Shown in pieces: positions 58,581 through 64,000 of a stretch of 64,000 nt of DNA. Position 1 is the stretch's first letter. Each line of letters opens with the position of its first letter. The stretch spans positions 1,666,001 to 1,730,000 of the forward strand of contig JAJLTO010000001.1 of the NCBI GenBank assembly GCA_030568195.1, in the 5' to 3' direction. The notes under the pieces are model-generated. The model was given only the letters and a program-made list of their open reading frames with translations. It was not told the origin of the DNA and searched no databases. The stretch comes from Dipodascopsis uninucleata var. uninucleata. Its lineage: Eukaryota; Ascomycota; Lipomycetes; Lipomycetales; Lipomycetaceae. The position numbers and the translations under genes are program-made.

Positions 58581-61500
58581 GATAAAACATTGGCTGTAAA
58601 TAATTTAAAATGAAAATCTGTAGTTGACTATGCCACTTAATCAATTAGTTTGAATGGAAGATGTGTGCACGAAAATATAATCCGCAAAATGCCGAAATGA
58701 ACTTCAGATTTAACATAAATCAAACTGCTAACGATGCAGCAATTTAAGTGTCAGCTAAGAGTGAAACTATTTCCCCTTCAGCGTAATTGCCTCCGCTTTG
58801 TTTGATATCCTCACCACGTTGCAGTGTTGATTGTCCACTATGTATTGTTATGATTTCAAGTATTTTATGATCTAGTATGAATAGATCAACACAGTTTGTA
58901 CAATGTGCCAACAAATACTATTTTTAAAAATATCTATCTATCTATCTATATATATAGGTAATGATAGATAAAGTTAGTCAGAAGAAAAGAATAAGACTGT
59001 CGGCTGCGCACACGTATTGTGCTGCTGTCTGTCTATTCTTGTGTAGTGTTTTACTCGAACAAACTAAGGAACATATACTCGCACTCAAACAAGAATCATC
59101 ACTGGCTTAGAAAACAGGATTGATCTCTCTGAATATCTTTCAGCACTTGCTGTACAGCCTTTGGTACTTAGTAAGACGAATTAAGAAACCTCTGAGAAAG
59201 AACTATTGAAGGACTTGATATGTGAACTGTCTGCTGATCTAGCGATTGATAGAATTAACTAGATCAGAGGTCTATCACCAATGAAGCTTTGAAAGAACAG
59301 GCGGTAGAAACAAAATGTATGCGAAACTACAGAAAGGATTGGTTGTAAGTATTTAGAAAAGTGCTAAGTCGAGTTCTCCGTTAAAATCGACGATTTTATG
59401 ACAAAAAGTGAGAAACGGCGTCTGGTATTTCCAGGCTCGTCGGTATGTTGTTTGGAGTAGGAAAGGCACCTGTTGCACGCTACAGCGGAAATCGACAAAT
59501 TTCCTCTAGTGTGCACTCTTAAACTATAGCAGACACAACATACCAAAGAGATATATGGGCACCAGAGTCACATAAAAAGCCCTAAAATATTAAAGGTTAA
59601 TTAATATTTAATTGCAGCAATGCGGTGGTCAGTTAAGGTGGCTGCGCAGCACTGCCGAAATTAGCGCTTCTTTTGGGCATAAGAATACGGGATAGCGTGT
59701 AATAGAACATATATCTTGTTCTTAGACTGTCCAGAACCAAAATAATGGCCACTTGGCTGAATCTTGCCGAGGAGAGGCTTGGAGCAGTAAAAGATCAGCT
59801 TGCCCGAGTACTATTTTTAACCTAAAAATTGAAACTCTGGAACCGTATGCATATATGGCTTTAAGGGCAGATCTCTTACAGTGTTGCCGGCAACAACAAA
59901 GTGCAATTTCATTGAAAAGTTTATATTTTTTTCCGTGCAGAATAAAGCGATAGAGCAGGTTGAATGCAGTCTGGTGGCGAGAAGAAGAACAATCTGTTTT
60001 TGGTGCAGGCTGAATTCCATGGTCTGTTGACACGGCGGAGATAAACAATTAGCATCCTGTAACAATTCGGAAATACTCAATTATCTACTGTAGCAAAAGC
60101 CATGAAGCCAAGTGAAATGACTTCATATGCTAGTGCTGTGCGATGAGCTCCCAAAATTTAGTTAGGGTCTGCACAGATGATTAACGCATTCGCTCCTTGA
60201 AAGTGTTACCAGTAGTAACAATCTATAAGGAAGAATGAATCACGATTTAAATTGATCCAGTAGTGACCAGATTCTTTATCAAGTTTTGGCATTGAGTAGT
60301 TATTAGATATGCGAAATCTACTAGCATAAACTCCACTGTGACTGTGCATGTATCAAGATTTTCGCTCCTGTGAATAAATGCAAAAAAAAAGTATCTTTAT
60401 ATTTGCAATAATAATTTTCATACGTTAATATATGAATATAAATGATTTTGCACGAGATTATATATTATATGAACATAAATAATACACATATAATATATCT
60501 TTCCCTAGAACAGTATTGCAATATGTGCAGCAAAGGGCAATTATGAAATTTTTCGGGGGTTCTGATGTAATAGAAGACGTGAATTTATTTAGCGTTTCAA
60601 GCTTGGCAATTAATGGTTGCCATAGCAACTACACAAGATTAACTAAAGCAAGACTACTACAGTATACAGCTCTAAGAGCTAAACCAAACCAACGTCGCTC
60701 CAGCTAGTGAATAGAGGCTGAAAAATGAGAGTTCTTTATAGAAATATTAAAAAAGCTGTTTATAAACAACGCACTTACAGGCTCCAAAGAGTCGACATTT
60801 TATCCACAGGACCTGTAGCAGGAACATAGCATTCCTGCATTTTGGGGCCTTGCTGATTGACATCGTTAGGCATTTTATAAGTAGAAGAATAGCGTTGTCT
60901 TGTAAACCAACGGGAGTGGACTCTCTTTTTTGTTTAACCTTTTGTTTCTCGCAGATATTATTCTGGAGAACAACCATCAGCTTAAGCTCATACACAGACA
61001 TTGACTACAGGATAAGAGTACCAAAAACAATGGCCAGCAAAACATATTCATTCCTTTATAAATAATGATAATGACTCGGCTGCTTGGCAACAAGCGCATG
61101 CTGGTGAGTTGGAAAAAAGCACTCGCCAGGGAAATATAGATCATAGTGCGAGGCGGCAAAGGGTATCCTGCTATTTTACCTAGTTGCATCCCTGTTTAGA
61201 GAATTTAGCCCCAAGACTGTAAAAGATACATACACGGCCATATATCGGCACGCACATGCAGGGATTTTGGCCTATGCGATACGTGTCTTTGTGATATATT
61301 TCTAAGAAACAGTTCGCATATGCTCCTTATTAGTTTGCATAAGCGTGTCATTCAGAAGCTATCGACAGCGGCTGTCTAATCGCAAGATGATGACGAGAAA
61401 CGGTGATGTTGGACTGTGCAGCATTAAAAGCGAAATTAATAATACTATATCGTAGATGAGCAGACCGCTCCGTGTCTTATCCGCATAGATTTTTACGCGG

Positions 61501-64000
61501 CATCCGTGACAGGAACTAGTGTCCAGCTGAGGCTCGCTTTCTTACGTCGTTCGCGGAGATCGGTGATCGTTGGCTCGGCATTTTGTTAGATGTGCTAGAT
61601 GGTAGCGCCTTGTCAATGCTCTGCCCACCCATGTGCCGTACAAATCGCTGGCTCTTATTACACAGATCTATGGCACACTTATTTAAATCGAAGGATTGAT
61701 TTCTGCAGACACCAGAATCAAAGTCTTCATTAGTTAGTATTTTAAGTATTCTCGCAACGAGCCGATGAAGCAAGTTTTTTCTAGCGAAGAGCATTCTCTG
61801 CACGCAAGTAGGAACATGAATCTGTAGCTAATTAGCTTTTTAGTCATACTGGTATTTTCTCTTGCGGATACTCATGGTCGGTAGCACTAGCAGCCAGGTT
61901 AGCATTTACATTTATAAATGCAGCATTTCCTAACACACCTACAAGGAGCGCAGTGCACTGATGAAGGGCTAGCTGGTAGCTAGGCAAATATCTAATATGC
62001 GTAACTCCTACACGACATTCACTCGACGTGTTATTTCTGTTCTCCTTTTATGCACATAGCTCCTATATGTACTTCACATCTATGGCTATTTCATGGTGTA
62101 CAATCATTTCTTTTTTTAAGAAGCATCTGGTCGCCTACATTTCTATGCAGCTGGGTCGCGACCTTTATTTACACTGCATAGTATATATCTTCGCCCAGCA
62201 GATACTTCAAAGTGGCACATATTTAGTAGCACTTGCCGAGCCTAAGAAGAGCTTCTGGAAAATACCACACCGTGCAGAACTATTATTGTTTCTCGAGTCA
62301 GGAGGATATTTATCAACAGCATAGATTCTACAGGATGCTCTTTGCCAGGAGGTCGCTTCGTGTTGCCAGGTAGGTGGTAGGGGTAAGCAAAGGTACTACG
62401 GCCAGTTTTAAGGTTGTATTTGAAAGGATATGATAGGATCTAAAGGAAGATAAAATATAGCGTAGGAACATTCTTCATTGATTCTAGCCACAAAACGCAC
62501 GCCACCACTGCTGCTGTCGTCTTTTACGGAACAATACGTAGACATAACAAAGTCCACTAGAATGAACGCCTGCTACCCCCATCTAGATGTGATGGCTGGC
62601 CTAAATATATGCCTGTGTCAGATATGCCCGTCGAAGCTAATAGCCAGCATCTATGAAATATTCTACGTGCAGTCTGCGAGGAGGTGTCATGCTTGAATAC
62701 ATTTGTGTCTGCTGACTGCCCAACAAAATCTGATGAGCAGTGATATGCCAGCGACGGTCGATTATATGAGCACTAAGTGTCAGACCTGTATCAAAATGAT
62801 TTGCTTATATATTGGATCTGGTCAGTCAGTAGCCTGAAGAGGAGACTGAGTCTAGTAATGGACATAATATGCAAAACAAGCTGCGCAGCAGTAGCAGTCA
62901 GCGTGTCAGAGATGTACATGATGGCACAATTACTATTGCTCATCTATTTATTTTCGCTGCTTTTTTAGTCCAAATATTTGTCAAATTCTATTATTCTTAT
63001 TCTGCTTTACTATAATTTTTATATTCTTTGTGCTTACTGGCTTTCTGTTTAATTCTTGTCTTTATTTTTATTCAATGGGTCGCCTATAGTCGCTGGCCGC
63101 GAGCAAGTAGTAAGTAGAATACACCACCCTTGTGCTGTCAGTATACAATGCGCGCGTACTTGTTCTCTGCCAGCAATTCCTTCCCGCCTTTGTCTACAGC
63201 GCTTATTCTCCAGCCAACAGCTCTTGTTACTCTTGTGCGATGGCTGGTGGCGCAAGTACGCACAAAAGCAAAAAAATTTTTCGCCCACATTCCCTCGCCG
63301 TTTGAGGCTGGCGCGTAGGAGACGCGCTCTACACAAGAGCGCGTTGCAGTACGCGTTTAGGGTACGGGCACTCCTTTTGATGCACATAGTTATTGGAGTA
63401 TGTGTAGCATAATGCCTGTAAATGAACAAGCGGAAAAAAAAATTAATGATAAATAAATAAATAGTGCGAAAAGTTAAATTTATTATTTTGCACTGCTTAA
63501 AAAACATAACCTTCTCCTCTTCCCTATTTACAAGTTTATGGAGCAGCGCCCTTTGATCCCCCTTCTTTAAGGAAGACCAGAGGTAACATCGAGGTCAACA
63601 AGAGTAGAAACATCAGCAGCTGTACTTGTATTTCTCTATCTTGATTTTGTATATTTTTCGAAATTCACGACCGTAAGAGTCCGCAGAGTACGCAGTTTTT
63701 CGATAATCGACTAAAGCTGAATACATCAACAAATATTATCGGTAGCTGTCGCCGTTACTCAATTGCGAGTTTATTAGAACACTGCTATAAACACACTCTC
63801 ATATATTCATTACACATACATGTCTGTATAGACGCCTGTATATGCAATTTACTGCTGCCAATCATTCTTGTCACTACTGCAACTAACAAATCTACGTGTT
63901 TTACAAGAGAGAATATATCAATATATGCATGTGCATCTTCTTTTAATGCTAGTTTTGCGCGACTGAAAGTAAGTGGCAACGAATCAAACCTGAAATATCT
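58581..64000. other. 5.4-kb gene-poor interval at window end
   Basis: No ORF with recognisable features on either strand. Short exon-like fragments exist (for example ATG at 61071 followed by 11 codons and GTGAGT at 61104; ATG at 59316 with GTAAGTA), but no convincing downstream exon was found. A 95-codon minus-strand ORF at 61516-61803 (MQRMLFARKNLLHRLVARIL...) is the most protein-like and remains unsupported. The longest ORF, 63049-63507 minus, is Cys/Arg-rich and looks spurious. The stretch may be a long promoter, a non-coding RNA locus or decayed sequence. Confidence 0.4.
58931..58956. repeat. (TATC)n-(TA)n microsatellite
   Basis: Four TATC units followed by an alternating TA run, about 350 bp upstream of the phosphatase ATG. 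Confidence 0.9.

Noticed and set aside
59316-59690. Two-exon reading MYAKLQKGLV joined to QCGGQLRWLRS
   Set aside because: Phase allows it and an ATTGCAG acceptor exists, but the 35-residue product is unrecognised and chance is a sufficient explanation.
61071-61103. Exon-like ATG plus 11 codons ending at GTGAGT
   Set aside because: No downstream exon gives a believable protein; such ATG-to-donor matches occur by chance in AT-rich DNA.
63049-63507. 152-codon minus-strand ORF and 118-codon plus-strand ORF overlapping it
   Set aside because: Both strands are open over the same stretch, the products are Cys/Arg-rich without domains, and no splice or family support was found.
1-64000. tRNA, rRNA, spliceosomal RNA and CRISPR signals
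   Set aside because: I looked for B-box-like GGTTCRANYCC and conserved snRNA cores on both strands by eye and found none with flanking stem structure; no regularly spaced repeats were seen.

Overview
The window is nuclear DNA of an ascomycete fungus, most probably an intron-bearing yeast or a close filamentous relative. It is AT-rich and holds about 21 protein genes. Most are interrupted by short introns (about 65-260 nt) with GTAAGT/GTATGT/GTGAGT-type donors, a CTAAC-type branch site usually 10-25 nt before the acceptor, and several very small 5' exons. CTG codons fall where conserved leucines are expected (for example in the valyl-tRNA synthetase motif LKLIHPFMPF), so the standard nuclear code fits and the CUG-Ser yeasts are unlikely. 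Intron density, an OCRL-type 5-phosphatase with a C-terminal RhoGAP-like region and a class III (YqjM-like) old yellow enzyme all argue against a Saccharomyces-like species. An early-diverging Saccharomycotina or a Taphrinomycotina lineage fits best, but the window alone does not settle it. I see no rRNA, tRNA, CRISPR array, intact transposon or viral gene.

Layout. Positions 0.6-15.8 kb carry a run of minus-strand genes: RVS167 (BAR-SH3), NFS1 (cysteine desulfurase), a Ser/Thr-rich GPI-type wall protein, VPS23/STP22 (ESCRT-I), ERV41 (ER-Golgi cargo cycling) and a SAC7-like RhoGAP. Positions 17.2-26.3 kb carry plus-strand THP3 (SAC3/GANP domain), BEM1 (polarity scaffold) and a CUZ1-like AN1 zinc-finger protein. 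Positions 27-34.4 kb are sparse: a Gln/His-rich FAR1/WRKY-GCM1-type DNA-binding protein, a 71-residue Ser-rich ORF and a probable small four-exon gene. Positions 34.8-38 kb hold two redox enzymes on the minus strand (OYE-family oxidoreductase and a FAD monooxygenase). Positions 38-40.9 kb lack a firm gene. Positions 40.9-58.6 kb are compact housekeeping: SSB1 (ribosome-bound Hsp70), VAS1, a SAS4-domain protein, CK2 catalytic subunit, SAS10/UTP3, TSC10, CPD1 and an OCRL-like inositol phosphatase. The last 5.4 kb has no gene I can support.

The neighbours do not form a metabolic cluster. Some themes recur: membrane traffic and actin/polarity (RVS167, VPS23, ERV41, SAC7, BEM1, OCRL), and protein synthesis (SSB1, VAS1, SAS10). 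SSB1 and VAS1 are divergently transcribed from a 710-bp promoter with two telomere-repeat-like ACCCTAA (Tbf1-type) motifs and AAAATTTT tracts. Exon structures given here were read by eye from splice motifs, reading phase and remembered protein families; no alignment was run. I found no convincing previously undescribed system; the points most worth a check are a 20-nt micro-exon in SSB1, clustered palindromes upstream of the FAD monooxygenase, the small gene at 33.5-34.4 kb and the two coding-like islands at 39-40.1 kb.
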